Positions 14,384 through 22,220 of a stretch of 22,249 nt of DNA are shown one piece after another. The translations under genes were made by a program, and so were the position numbers. This stretch comes from Gammaproteobacteria bacterium (lineage in GTDB: Bacteria; Pseudomonadota; Gammaproteobacteria; Eutrophobiales; Eutrophobiaceae): positions 1 through 22,249 of the forward strand of contig JABHFC010000107.1 in the NCBI GenBank assembly GCA_018676275.1. Reading direction: 5' to 3'. Each line of letters opens with the position of its first letter. Position 1 is the stretch's first letter. The notes beneath the pieces were generated by a model. It was given only the letters and a program-made list of their open reading frames with translations, was not told the origin of the DNA and searched no databases.

Positions 14384-15052
14384 ATGACATTGCGCAAACC
14401 GGAACTGGTCCTGTTTGATCTTGACGGTACTCTGGTAGATACAGCTCCGGACCTGGCCTGGTCAATTGATTTCACCTTACAAAAACTGAACTTGCCGACA
14501 TGTGGTGAGGAGAAAGTACGCGGCTGGATAGGTAGTGGCATTGAAGGTGTATTAAAACGAGCTCTGACAAATGATTTTAACGGGCAACCCGAAACCAGGC
14601 TGTTTAATGACGCTCTTTCTATTTTTATGGAAAGTTATTTCGATAACATTTGTGAACGTAGCCGTATTTACCCTGGCGTTAATGAGGCTTTGAATTATCT
14701 TGAATCTGCCGATTTCAAAATCGGCTGCGTAACCAATAAAGGTGGTCGTTTCACAAACAAGCTCTTGAAAGAGATCAAGCTGTTTGACAGATTTGGTATT
14801 GTTGTTAGCGGCGATACATTAGCTGTAAAAAAACCGGACCCGCAGCCCCTGTTGCATGCTGCTAATTACTTTTCCATTAATGCTGATGCAGTTTTGATGG
14901 TAGGTGATTCCGTCACTGATATTAATGCCGCCCGTGCTGCAGGCTTCCAGATCCTTTGTGTTCCCTATGGTTATAACATGGGACGCGATATAAGTGAGTT
15001 AAAACCGGATATCGTGGTTGAGACACTCGCTGAGCTTGTTAATCTTATATAA
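14384..15052 (+). CDS. gph: Phosphoglycolate phosphatase
   Basis: This is a 222-aa HAD-superfamily hydrolase that dephosphorylates 2-phosphoglycolate, a product of DNA repair. Motif I is FDLDGTLVDTAPDL with the nucleophile Asp, motif II is VTNKGGRFT, motif III is around KKPDPQP, and motif IV is MVGDSVTDINAARAAG. The cap domain between about 20 and 90 is of the phosphoglycolate phosphatase type. Position between rpe and trpG is typical, and supports Gph over other HAD phosphatases. Confidence 0.95.
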   Translation: MTLRKPELVLFDLDGTLVDTAPDLAWSIDFTLQKLNLPTCGEEKVRGWIGSGIEGVLKRALTNDFNGQPETRLFNDALSIFMESYFDNICERSRIYPGVNEALNYLESADFKIGCVTNKGGRFTNKLLKEIKLFDRFGIVVSGDTLAVKKPDPQPLLHAANYFSINADAVLMVGDSVTDINAARAAGFQILCVPYGYNMGRDISELKPDIVVETLAELVNLI

Positions 15053-15114
15053 TCATTTTCGGAATATTTTGAGCAAAGCTAAATAGCCACAAAATACAAA
15101 GATAAATAATTGAT

Positions 15115-15699
15115 ATGTTATTGATGATCGATAATTACGATTCCTTCACTTACAACCTCGTGCAATACCTTGGCGAGCTGGGAGAAGAAGTGATGGTCTA
15201 TCGTAATGACAAAATCAGTATGCAGGAGATTGAAGATCTGGCGCCGGAACGAATTGTTATTTCACCCGGGCCCTGCACTCCTAATGAAGCAGGTATATCA
15301 ATAAATGTAATTGAACACTTTAAGGGCAAACTACCGATACTGGGTGTTTGTCTCGGTCACCAAAGCATTGGCCAGGCTTTCGGTGGTAATATTGTTCATG
15401 CAAAAAGTATCATGCACGGAAAGACTTCAGAAATTTCTCATAATAATAGTAATGTATTCAAAGGTATTGATAATCCATTCACTGCCACTCGTTATCATTC
15501 CCTGGTGGTGGAAAAAACTACGCTGCCAGATTGTCTGGAAATAAGTGCCTGGACAGAAGATGAACACGGAGAGATAAACGAAATTATGGGGTTAAAACAC
15601 AGGGACTATCAGGTTTATGGTGTGCAGTTTCACCCGGAATCTATTTTGACGACCTATGGTCATCAGCTTTTACAAAATTTTCTCAGCCAACCCTTATAA
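15115..15699 (+). CDS. trpG: Anthranilate/aminodeoxychorismate synthase glutamine amidotransferase component
   Basis: This is a 194-aa class I glutamine amidotransferase subunit. MLLMIDNYDSFTYNLVQYL is the family start. LGVCLGHQSIGQAFGG contains the catalytic Cys79, and VQFHPES the catalytic His173 and Glu175. It supplies ammonia to TrpE (tryptophan) or PabB (folate), and in many bacteria one protein serves both. In related genomes trpE lies between gph and trpG, and trpD-trpC follow; none is present here, so the gene may work mainly as pabA. A gap of 62 AT-rich bases with a weak stem (TATTTTG/CAAAATA) separates it from gph. Confidence 0.93.
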   Translation: MLLMIDNYDSFTYNLVQYLGELGEEVMVYRNDKISMQEIEDLAPERIVISPGPCTPNEAGISINVIEHFKGKLPILGVCLGHQSIGQAFGGNIVHAKSIMHGKTSEISHNNSNVFKGIDNPFTATRYHSLVVEKTTLPDCLEISAWTEDEHGEINEIMGLKHRDYQVYGVQFHPESILTTYGHQLLQNFLSQPL

Positions 15700-15754
15700 G
15701 AATACTGCAGTAATGCTTCTGTATTTCTTCTCCAATTCAAAACAGCAAAGACTA

Positions 15755-15796
15755 TTGATGTAGATCAATTGGTTTATTCTGACATGACCCTATATT
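15755..15796 (+). promoter_or_regulatory. FNR/ANR-dependent class II promoter upstream of cytochrome c gene
   Basis: TTGATGTAGATCAA (15755-15768) is a perfect match to the FNR/ANR consensus TTGAT-N4-ATCAA. Its centre (15761.5) is 41.5 bases before a predicted start of transcription at about 15803, placed from the -10 hexamer TATATT (15791-15796). A weak -35 (TTGGTT, 15769-15774) follows the box with a 16-base spacer. This is the standard geometry for activation under low oxygen. The downstream ATG is at 15844 with GAGG eight bases upstream. Confidence 0.8.
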
Positions 15797-15843
15797 GATA
15801 AGTATAGGCATATTTGCTTATCTACTTAAGTGAGGACGATGTG

Positions 15844-16356
15844 ATGAAAAATAGAAGTAGTTTTGAAATAATTCTTGGGACTATTGCTTTACTTTTTATT
15901 TCTCATTCTGTGCTGGCAGAGAATGAAACAGGGCAGATGAAATCAGAAACAGAGTACTACCGGGTTGTAAATGGCAAGGTCGATGCTGCTACATTTGTTG
16001 GCTACAATGCTTACCATAATGTTTGCGTAGCTTGTCATGGTGTAGGCGGACAAGGTAGTGATCAGGCTCCCGACTTAACCGCAAGTCTTGAATATCTAAG
16101 CCCTACTCAATTCAAAATAAAAGTACTGCATAAATTCGCTGTGAAATTTTCAACTGATGAACGGGAAGAGATGGAACAGGCTATGTTTACAGAAATTCGC
16201 AAACAGCAACATCGTGACCAGGGGAAACTTGCAAATATGCCACCTTGGGAAAATAACCCGATGGTCAATCAAAACATACAAAACATTTATCGTTATCTAA
16301 AAGCACGTTCCGACGGCGTTATTGGTGAGGACAAGCCGGGCCTGCTCAAGGACTAG
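15844..16356 (+). CDS. Secreted monohaem cytochrome c, likely dehydrogenase-linked
   Basis: This is a 170-aa periplasmic cytochrome with a signal peptide (about 1-25, ending VLA), one haem site CVACH (C61, C64, H65), and a probable axial methionine M132 in LANMPPWENN. The part GYNAYHNVCVACHG plus the end YRYLKARSDGVIG resembles cytochromes that accept electrons from PQQ-dependent alcohol dehydrogenases (XoxG or PedF-like). This is a resemblance by eye, not a firm assignment, and no such dehydrogenase is in the window. I start at ATG 15844; an earlier in-frame ATG (15814) would put ten polar residues in front of the signal peptide. An FNR-type promoter precedes it, so expression is probably induced by oxygen limitation. 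Confidence 0.88.
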   Translation: MKNRSSFEIILGTIALLFISHSVLAENETGQMKSETEYYRVVNGKVDAATFVGYNAYHNVCVACHGVGGQGSDQAPDLTASLEYLSPTQFKIKVLHKFAVKFSTDEREEMEQAMFTEIRKQQHRDQGKLANMPPWENNPMVNQNIQNIYRYLKARSDGVIGEDKPGLLKD

Positions 16357-16396
16357 GGTCTGTTTATAATTCATTTTGCCAGAGAATAATTGATGG

Positions 16397-16795
16397 CTAG
16401 AATTTCGGGAAATCACTACTTAAAAACCAGTTTTTAGCGTCTTCATTAAACCACCATTCCTGGTCAATAATAATCTTCTTTAAGGTGCCGTACTCTTTGT
16501 GATAGTACTGCATTTCTATCTGTAAGGTTGCTTCATCAATTTCTTCGTTTACAGTTTTTTTCTTAAAAACATGACCCGTCACTTTGATATGTTCCAGTTT
16601 TGAAGTGTCGATTTCAGGATTGTTATTGTCCTTGTCGACGTGGTATTTGATTGCATTATCAAATCGGCCCCAGCGCAATGCTGCAACATACTCGTCAATA
16701 GCAGTTTCCAGTCCTTCTGCTTTCTTTCTTGTTCCAACACCATTACACGCTGCTAAAATTATTATTAGAGTAAAAATAAAAATATGCTTAGGCAT
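16397..16795 (-). CDS. Small putative lipoprotein of unknown function
   Basis: This is a 132-aa protein with a lipoprotein signal peptide: a basic start, hydrophobic FIFTLIIILAAC and lipobox LAAC with the lipidated Cys17. The mature part has AIDEYVAALRWGRFDNAIKY and ends KNWFLSSDFPKF, the look of a small NTF2-like or DUF4878-type fold, but I do not recognise a family. It probably sits in the outer or inner membrane, facing the periplasm. It converges with the cytochrome c gene and lies 34 bases downstream of folK on the same strand, so it may be the tail of the folB-folK unit. Confidence 0.8.
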   Translation of the reverse strand: MPKHIFIFTLIIILAACNGVGTRKKAEGLETAIDEYVAALRWGRFDNAIKYHVDKDNNNPEIDTSKLEHIKVTGHVFKKKTVNEEIDEATLQIEMQYYHKEYGTLKKIIIDQEWWFNEDAKNWFLSSDFPKF

Positions 16796-16829
16796 AATCT
16801 GGTTATCCTGTATGTATGAATTTCAAATG

Positions 16830-17318
16830 CTACAACTCTAACTCGACAACCCACAACTCCTGACCCGTTTGATCAAAATCGCTCCAAATATCCATATAAC
16901 ACTTCTCCGAAACCGGGTGCCGTAACTCTCCTGCCATTTCCGATAAAGGCAGCAGTACAAAAGCAAATTTGGTTACATCCTCTCTCGGTATTTGCAAGCC
17001 TTCTTCTTCACAAACAAGATCATCATACAATAATAAATCCAGATCCAGTGTTCGGGAAACATAGCGCGGACCACCTCTTGTACGCCCGAATTGATTTTCT
17101 ATATCGTGTAACTTTTCCTGTAGTTCACGTGGCTGTAAATCAGTTTCCAAACTGACAACCATATTGTAGAAGTTATCTCCCTCAAATCCGACAGCGCTGG
17201 TTTCGTACAGGGTTGAAATGCTCACATTATTGAACTGCTCGCGCAAGACCCGGATACCGGAACGTATATTCTCATCCCGATCAATGTTACTACCAACACC
17301 AATAAACACCTGAGCCAT
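16830..17318 (-). CDS. folK: 2-amino-4-hydroxy-6-hydroxymethyldihydropteridine pyrophosphokinase (HPPK)
   Basis: This is a 162-aa folate-biosynthesis kinase that transfers pyrophosphate from ATP to 6-hydroxymethyl-7,8-dihydropterin. The N-terminus AQVFIGVGSNIDRDENI and the HPPK signature GPRYVSRTLDLDLLLYDD (two catalytic aspartates) are clear, as is IPREDVTKFAFVLLPL. I start at ATG 17318, one base after the folB stop (TAGTATG), because the N-terminal extension in the open frame overlaps folB. The folB-folK pair is a common gammaproteobacterial arrangement and catalyses consecutive steps. Confidence 0.95.
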   Translation of the reverse strand: MAQVFIGVGSNIDRDENIRSGIRVLREQFNNVSISTLYETSAVGFEGDNFYNMVVSLETDLQPRELQEKLHDIENQFGRTRGGPRYVSRTLDLDLLLYDDLVCEEEGLQIPREDVTKFAFVLLPLSEMAGELRHPVSEKCYMDIWSDFDQTGQELWVVELEL

Positions 17319-17319
17319 A

Positions 17320-17676
17320 CTAGTCTCGTTTTCCCCGTTCGATAACAATACCGACATCACGCACACCTCTGAGTGCCCCTTGCTTATTCAAACGCAATCT
17401 ACACCAGGGAACATTAAACTCATTCAATAAAATATCGGTGATGCTTTCAGCCAGTTTCTCGACCAGTTCAAATTCACTGTCACCAACAAAAGCAAACAGC
17501 CGTTTTGCAACGGCCTTGTAATTTATCGTATCTTCTATGTCATCGGAGCTGGCAGCTTTGCTGATGTCAGTACCCATCTCAATGTCGAGGATTACCGTTT
17601 GTTTTGTTTGTCGCTCCCAGTCGTAAATACCAATAATGGTCTCGATACGTAAATCGTTCAGGTAAATAATGTCCAT
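17320..17676 (-). CDS. folB: Dihydroneopterin aldolase
   Basis: This is a 118-aa tunnelling-fold enzyme that makes 6-hydroxymethyl-dihydropterin from dihydroneopterin. DIIYLNDLRIETIIGIYDWER at the start, TINYKAVAKRL in the middle and the ending RLNKQGALRGVRDVGI, with the catalytic lysine, are typical. The folK ATG follows its stop codon after one base. It is transcribed away from plsY, as in many gammaproteobacteria. Confidence 0.96.
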   Translation of the reverse strand: MDIIYLNDLRIETIIGIYDWERQTKQTVILDIEMGTDISKAASSDDIEDTINYKAVAKRLFAFVGDSEFELVEKLAESITDILLNEFNVPWCRLRLNKQGALRGVRDVGIVIERGKRD

Positions 17677-17693
17677 GCTTTATTGATTAGTAG

Positions 17694-17723
17694 TTGTGGT
17701 CAATACATTAGATACGGTATATA
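17694..17723 (+). promoter_or_regulatory. Predicted sigma-70 promoter of plsY
   Basis: TTGTGG (17694-17699) and TATATA (17718-17723) are separated by 18 bases and lie about 47 bases before the plsY ATG, in the region between the divergent folB and plsY genes. The hexamers match the consensus at four and five positions respectively. Predicted by eye only. Confidence 0.4.
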
Positions 17724-17769
17724 AGCACATTATCAAGCCTGTTTGAAAATTTTTTATAGGAAACTTTAT

Positions 17770-18366
17770 ATGCTTGTTTACGCTTTAGCGGTTATTGCAG
17801 GCTATCTGATCGGCTCCATTGCCTCCGCTGTACTCGTCTGTAAACTGCTTGGAAAGGACGATCCTCGCAGTGAAGGCTCAGGCAACCCAGGTGCCACCAA
17901 CGTGCTCAGATTGCATGGTAAACAAGCCGCCATTTTGACGCTTCTCGGTGATGCCCTGAAAGGCTTCCTGCCTGTTTTTTTACTCAGCCATTTTGGTGTC
18001 CCAGCGGTGATCATTGCCCTGACGGGCCTGACTGCATTCATCGGACATTTGTATCCGGTATTTTTTCAATTTCGCGGTGGTAAAGGTGTCGCCACTTTTG
18101 TCGGTGTTCTGCTTGGTACATATTGGCTGCTTGGTCTCTGCTTCATTGCCACCTGGTCATTGATGGCTTTAGTCTTTCGCTATTCTTCACTATCTGCATT
18201 GGTGGCCGCCGTTCTAACACCGCTTTATACATTCTGGCTATTTCCAGGACTGCCTTTTATTCTGGTTAACTCAATAATGGCATTGCTCCTGCTCTGGCGA
18301 CATCGCTCCAATATCAAGAATCTGCTCTCCGGTACTGAAGATAAGATAGGTGCTGATAAGAATTAA
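17770..18366 (+). CDS. plsY: Glycerol-3-phosphate acyltransferase (acyl-phosphate dependent)
   Basis: This is a 198-aa inner-membrane enzyme that acylates glycerol 3-phosphate using acyl-phosphate, the first step of phospholipid synthesis. The three conserved loop motifs are present: GSGNPGATNVLR, HLYPVFFQFRGGKGVAT, and the C-terminal LLWRHRSNIKNLLSG. It has about five hydrophobic segments. I start at ATG 17770 (AGGAAA upstream), not at the TTG at 17743. It converges on tsaD with only five bases between the two stop codons. Confidence 0.95.
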   Translation: MLVYALAVIAGYLIGSIASAVLVCKLLGKDDPRSEGSGNPGATNVLRLHGKQAAILTLLGDALKGFLPVFLLSHFGVPAVIIALTGLTAFIGHLYPVFFQFRGGKGVATFVGVLLGTYWLLGLCFIATWSLMALVFRYSSLSALVAAVLTPLYTFWLFPGLPFILVNSIMALLLLWRHRSNIKNLLSGTEDKIGADKN

Positions 18367-18371
18367 TGGTC

Positions 18372-19379
18372 TTATGCTGGCTTTGCGAGTGGCCAACGAG
18401 GATGAGCGGCGAAGGCCAGCGGTTCTTTTTGCCCTGCCTTTAGCCTGAGATAACCGGCATAAGCAATCATGGCACCATTATCAGTGCAAAATTCAGGTCG
18501 TGGGAAATAAACACGCCCTCCCTGCTCTGTGACCATTTTTTTCAGGCCTGCCCGCAATTGTATATTGGCGCTGACACCGCCAGCTGCAATCAATGTCGTA
18601 ATACCTGTTTCCTGCATGGCTCTTTTGCACTTAATCAGTAATGTATCAACAACTGCTTCGACAAAGGCCCGGGCGATATCGGCGCGCGTTTGTTCATCGT
18701 CATCATTATCTCTCACCGTCGTCAGCGCGTGAGTCTTTAAACCACTAAAACTAAAATCGAGGCCTGGTCTATTGGTCATCGGTCTTGGAAATTTGAATCG
18801 CCCTGAATTACCTTTTTTTGACAATTCTGACATCGCGGCACCACCCGGATAGCCAAGACCAAGTAATTTTGCTGTTTTGTCAAAGGCCTCTCCTGCCGCG
18901 TCGTCCAGTGACTCTCCCAGCAAAAGATAGTCACCTGCAGCGTTGACCTGCATCAATTGTGTATGGCCGCCAGAAACCAGCAGGGCCAGAAAGGGAAAGG
19001 ACGGCGACTCTTCTTCAAGCATTGGTGCAAGTAAGTGAGCTTCCATATGATGCACGGCAACTGCGGGAATATCCCAGCCATAGGCGAGACTGCGCCCGAC
19101 GGAGGTGCCGACTAATAAAGCGCCAACCAGCCCCGGTCCTGCCGTATACGCAACACCGTCCAGATCTTTACCCGCACAACCAGCATCGGCCAAAGCCTTT
19201 TCTATCAGCGGAATAATCCGACGCACGTGATCCCTGGAAGCCAGCTCCGGGACAACACCACCGTAGGTTTTATGTAAATCAACCTGGCTATGTAAAGCGT
19301 CAGCCAGCAGGCCCTTTTCCGAATCAAATATGGCGATTCCGGTCTCATCACAGGATGTTTCTATTCCAAGCACACGCAT
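18372..19379 (-). CDS. tsaD: tRNA N6-threonylcarbamoyladenosine transferase subunit
   Basis: This is a 335-aa ASKHA-fold protein (Gcp/Kae1 family) that, with TsaB and TsaE, adds threonylcarbamoyl to A37 of ANN-decoding tRNAs. MRVLGIETSCDETGIAIF, the metal-binding HHMEAH, LALLVSGGHTQLM, DDAAGEAFDKTAKLLGLGYPGG and the late DNGAMIAYAG are all diagnostic. The length is standard. It is divergent from rpsU, a conserved gammaproteobacterial arrangement. Confidence 0.97.
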   Translation of the reverse strand: MRVLGIETSCDETGIAIFDSEKGLLADALHSQVDLHKTYGGVVPELASRDHVRRIIPLIEKALADAGCAGKDLDGVAYTAGPGLVGALLVGTSVGRSLAYGWDIPAVAVHHMEAHLLAPMLEEESPSFPFLALLVSGGHTQLMQVNAAGDYLLLGESLDDAAGEAFDKTAKLLGLGYPGGAAMSELSKKGNSGRFKFPRPMTNRPGLDFSFSGLKTHALTTVRDNDDDEQTRADIARAFVEAVVDTLLIKCKRAMQETGITTLIAAGGVSANIQLRAGLKKMVTEQGGRVYFPRPEFCTDNGAMIAYAGYLRLKAGQKEPLAFAAHPRWPLAKPA

Positions 19380-19435
19380 AATTTATGTTCTATCTTAAAA
19401 TCTGTTGTAATTTTGCCAATTTTGCTCATTTTACC

Positions 19436-19463
19436 TTGCAATTGATGCGTTTCTCACTAAAAT
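19436..19463 (+). promoter_or_regulatory. Predicted sigma-70 promoter of the rpsU-yqeY-dnaG unit
   Basis: TTGCAA (19436-19441) and TAAAAT (19458-19463), with a 16-base spacer, lie about 50 bases before the rpsU ATG in the tsaD-rpsU divergent gap. Each hexamer is near consensus. Predicted by eye. Confidence 0.5.
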
Positions 19464-19511
19464 CTCCGGCTCTTTAGAATTCAAGATAATAAAAGTTAGG
19501 AATACGTTTAT

Positions 19512-19727
19512 ATGCCATCAGTAAGAGTACGAGACAACGAACCATTCGACATCGCCATTCGTCGCTTCAAACGCGCATGCGAAAAGGCCGGCACTCTTGC
19601 CGATGTACACCGTCGTGAATTCTATGAAAAGCCAACCCAGGTAAGGAAGCGCAAAGCTGCCGCTGCCGTCAAACGTCAACTAAAACGCCTTTCCAAAGAA
19701 AACCTTCGCCATAATCGTCTGTATTGA
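19512..19727 (+). CDS. rpsU: 30S ribosomal protein S21
   Basis: This is a 71-aa basic protein of the small ribosomal subunit that helps initiation complex formation. MPSVRVRDNEPFDIAIRRFK and the ending RLSKENLRHNRLY are family signatures, and the length is exact. AGGA lies about 11 bases before the ATG. It is the first gene of the macromolecular-synthesis operon. Confidence 0.98.
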   Translation: MPSVRVRDNEPFDIAIRRFKRACEKAGTLADVHRREFYEKPTQVRKRKAAAAVKRQLKRLSKENLRHNRLY

Positions 19728-19770
19728 TTATACCGTGGTTTAGACCACTCCCCGGTTTTAACGAAATCCC
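19728..19770 (+). terminator. Possible attenuating hairpin between rpsU and yqeY
   Basis: GTGGT-TTAG-ACCAC forms a short perfect stem just after the rpsU stop, followed after a few bases by CCGGTTTT. In E. coli an attenuating terminator lies in the equivalent place before dnaG. The stem is only five base pairs and the T-run is short, so this is a weak call. Confidence 0.3.
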
Positions 19771-20217
19771 ATGTCTGAGCTAAAACAACGCATTAATGAC
19801 GATGTTAAGTCTGCCATGCGCAGCAAGGAAAAAGACCTGTTAGGGGTTTTGCGCCTGATTACCGCCGCTATAAAACAGATTGAAGTAGATCAAAGAATAG
19901 AGCTGGATGATCAGCAGATTATTGCTGTGCTTGATAAGCTGGCGAAACAACATCGCGATTCAATAGAGCAATATGAAAAAGCTGATCGGGAAGATCTGGC
20001 CGAAAAAGAACGCTTTGAGCTTACTATTGTTCAAAAATATTTACCTGCAGCTCTTTCTGAAGAGGAAATTGCACAATTGATCGCTGCTGCCATCGCCGAA
20101 ACCGGTGCTGCTGGTATTAAGGATATGGGCAAGGTCATGGGTATATTAAAATCTAAAGCTCAGGGTCGAGCCGATATGGGCAAGCTTAGTGCTCAGGTTA
20201 AGGCACAACTCGGCTAG
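19771..20217 (+). CDS. yqeY: GatB/YqeY domain-containing protein
   Basis: This is a 148-aa, mostly helical protein. LKQRINDDVKSAMRSKEKD near the start, VLDKLAKQHRDSIEQYEKA in the middle, and the ending GIKDMGKVMGILKSKAQGRADMGKL match the YqeY family, whose C-terminal domain resembles the tRNA-binding tail of GatB. A role linked to tRNA amidation is often suggested but unproved. Placement between rpsU and dnaG is common in Pseudomonas-like gammaproteobacteria. Confidence 0.93.
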   Translation: MSELKQRINDDVKSAMRSKEKDLLGVLRLITAAIKQIEVDQRIELDDQQIIAVLDKLAKQHRDSIEQYEKADREDLAEKERFELTIVQKYLPAALSEEEIAQLIAAAIAETGAAGIKDMGKVMGILKSKAQGRADMGKLSAQVKAQLG

Positions 20218-20347
20218 TAGCTTCACTCCAGTCCACCTTTAACTTTCATCTTCCACGGGCAGGTAAACCACCTGACTGGGCTGATCGCGTAAAAAAACAC
20301 ATTTTCAGTGGTGCCCGTTACTCACTGTGATGTTTATACTGTTACCT

Positions 20348-22105
20348 ATGGCTGGCAGAATCCCGCAAAACTTTATAGATGAGCTCCTGGCTCGCACTGA
20401 TATCGTTGATTTGATAGATGGCTTTGTGCCGCTGAAAAAAATGGGTAAGGATTTTAAAGCTTGTTGCCCCTTTCACGACGAGAAAACACCTTCATTCACG
20501 GTTAGTCAGAACAAACAGTTTTATCACTGCTTCGGTTGCGGTGCGAACGGTACGGCAATTAGCTTTTTGATGGAATACAGTCATCTGGAATTTCTCGAGG
20601 CTATCGAAGAGATGGCTAATAAGGCTGGTCTACCGATACCTGAAGAGGCCAATCAGCCACGAACTGATAGCAACCTAAGTGAACTATATGAACTGTTGGA
20701 GATAGTAGTACGTTTTTATTGCACTCAATTAAAGGAGCATAAGCAGGCTGGCAGAGCAATTGAATACCTTAAAAACCGTGGTATCTCTGGTGAGATAGCC
20801 AAACAGTTTGAGTTAGGTTACGCACCTGCCGGGTGGGACAACCTGATTGAAGAACTGGGCAAGTCCGACGCGGCTCAAAAAAGACTGAGCCTGACTGGCA
20901 TGATTATCAAGCGAGATAATGGCGGCTATTACGATCGCTTTCGTGATCGCATCATGTTTCCCATTCGAGATCCTCGGGGACGGGTTATTGGTTTTGGCGG
21001 TCGGGTGCTGGATGATGAAACACCAAAATACCTGAATTCACCAGAAACTCCGATTTATCACAAAGGCCGTGAGCTATATGGCCTGTATCAAGCCCGGCGC
21101 ACAAACAAAGACTTACAACGTCTGTACGTGGTTGAAGGCTATATGGATGTTATTGCGCTGGCTCAGTATGGCATCACCAATGCCGTTGCCAGCCTCGGTA
21201 CAGCTGCTACCAGCGACCATCTGGAACGCCTGTTTAGAGCTGCCGCTCAGGTTGTTTTTTGTTTTGATGGCGATAACGCTGGCCGTACCGCTGCCTGGCG
21301 AGCATTGGAAACGACTTTGCCCTTAATCCGGGATGGGCGTCAGGCCTTTTTTATGTTTATGCCCCAGGGTGAAGACCCTGATACTTATGTGCGCAGTAAT
21401 GGCAGGGAAAGCTTTGAAGATAATAGTCAATATCTGGCCTTATCCGACTACCTCATTGCAAAACTTAAAGAGACCACCGATCTATCAACAACCCAGGGTC
21501 AGGCAAAACTGGTTGATGATGCCCTTCCCTTTATCAGCCTGATGCCTCAAGGGGCATTAAGGAAACTGCTGATTCGAGACGTTGCGAAGCTTTCAGACGG
21601 TGATGAAGCCTATATTGAATCCCTGCTGAGTAGTCAAAAACCTGTTGAGAGAAGGACCATTCGCTCCAATAAGCCAGCTCAAAAATCTGGTAATGAAAAC
21701 CTGGTCGGTAAGATCATTAGCATGTTGCTTTATCAGCCAACATTGGTGCATACCGTCGAAAATCAGGATGCCCTGAAAAGTATTCCAGTTGCCGGGGTAG
21801 ATTTCCTCCTGGAATTATTGGAACTAATCAGAAATAACCCGAAAATCAGCTGTGCCGGGATACTGGAAAATTGGCGGGATACGAAATATGAGCCACGCCT
21901 GAAGCAAATAGCCGCCAGCAATAGTGACATGTTGGCGGTCTCAAGCCGGCTTGAAGAAGAATTTCTTGGTGCCCTAACCAAACTTCAGGCCAAAAAAACC
22001 CAGCAGGAACTGAAACAACTGACTAATGTTAAACGGGTCAGCAATCTGTCTGCAGAAGACAAGGAAGCGATAAGGAAATTAACCAAAATAAGCGATAAAA
22101 AGTAA
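20348..22105 (+). CDS. dnaG: DNA primase
   Basis: This is a 585-aa primase that makes RNA primers for replication. The N-terminal zinc-binding domain has CCPFHDEKTPSF and YHCFGCGANG. The catalytic core carries RLYVVEGYMDVIAL (TOPRIM glutamate) and FCFDGDNAGR (TOPRIM acidic pair). The shorter C-terminal helical part would bind DnaB. I start at ATG 20348, which gives the family-typical MAGRIPQNFIDELL; a GTG at 20327 in frame would add seven residues. No good ribosome-binding site is visible at either. Confidence 0.96.
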   Translation: MAGRIPQNFIDELLARTDIVDLIDGFVPLKKMGKDFKACCPFHDEKTPSFTVSQNKQFYHCFGCGANGTAISFLMEYSHLEFLEAIEEMANKAGLPIPEEANQPRTDSNLSELYELLEIVVRFYCTQLKEHKQAGRAIEYLKNRGISGEIAKQFELGYAPAGWDNLIEELGKSDAAQKRLSLTGMIIKRDNGGYYDRFRDRIMFPIRDPRGRVIGFGGRVLDDETPKYLNSPETPIYHKGRELYGLYQARRTNKDLQRLYVVEGYMDVIALAQYGITNAVASLGTAATSDHLERLFRAAAQVVFCFDGDNAGRTAAWRALETTLPLIRDGRQAFFMFMPQGEDPDTYVRSNGRESFEDNSQYLALSDYLIAKLKETTDLSTTQGQAKLVDDALPFISLMPQGALRKLLIRDVAKLSDGDEAYIESLLSSQKPVERRTIRSNKPAQKSGNENLVGKIISMLLYQPTLVHTVENQDALKSIPVAGVDFLLELLELIRNNPKISCAGILENWRDTKYEPRLKQIAASNSDMLAVSSRLEEEFLGALTKLQAKKTQQELKQLTNVKRVSNLSAEDKEAIRKLTKISDKK

Positions 22106-22135
22106 ATCAATCTGGAATGTTGCACGGCAATAGTC

Positions 22136-22141
22136 TATACT
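22136..22141 (+). promoter_or_regulatory. Possible -10 element of an rpoD promoter
   Basis: TATACT lies about 80 bases before the presumed rpoD ATG, but the region 17-18 bases upstream (CTGGAA/TGGAAT) is a poor -35. In related bacteria rpoD has its own promoters inside or just after dnaG. Confidence 0.25.
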
Positions 22142-22220
22142 GATCGTTTTGCTTTTGCCCCGTTAAATTCGCGGTCAATCAACAACTTAACCGAAATAAC
22201 TAATTTAAGAGATAGCCTCT

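Noticed and set aside
17682..17704. ATTGA...TCAAT inverted repeat in the folB-plsY gap, first read as an FNR site
   Set aside because: The half-sites are 13 bases apart instead of the six between TTGA and TCAA in an FNR/CRP site.
20228..20279. CCAGTC...GACTGG pairing in the yqeY-dnaG gap, considered as a terminator
   Set aside because: Only six base pairs with a 40-base loop and no T-run; dnaG needs readthrough or its own promoter here.
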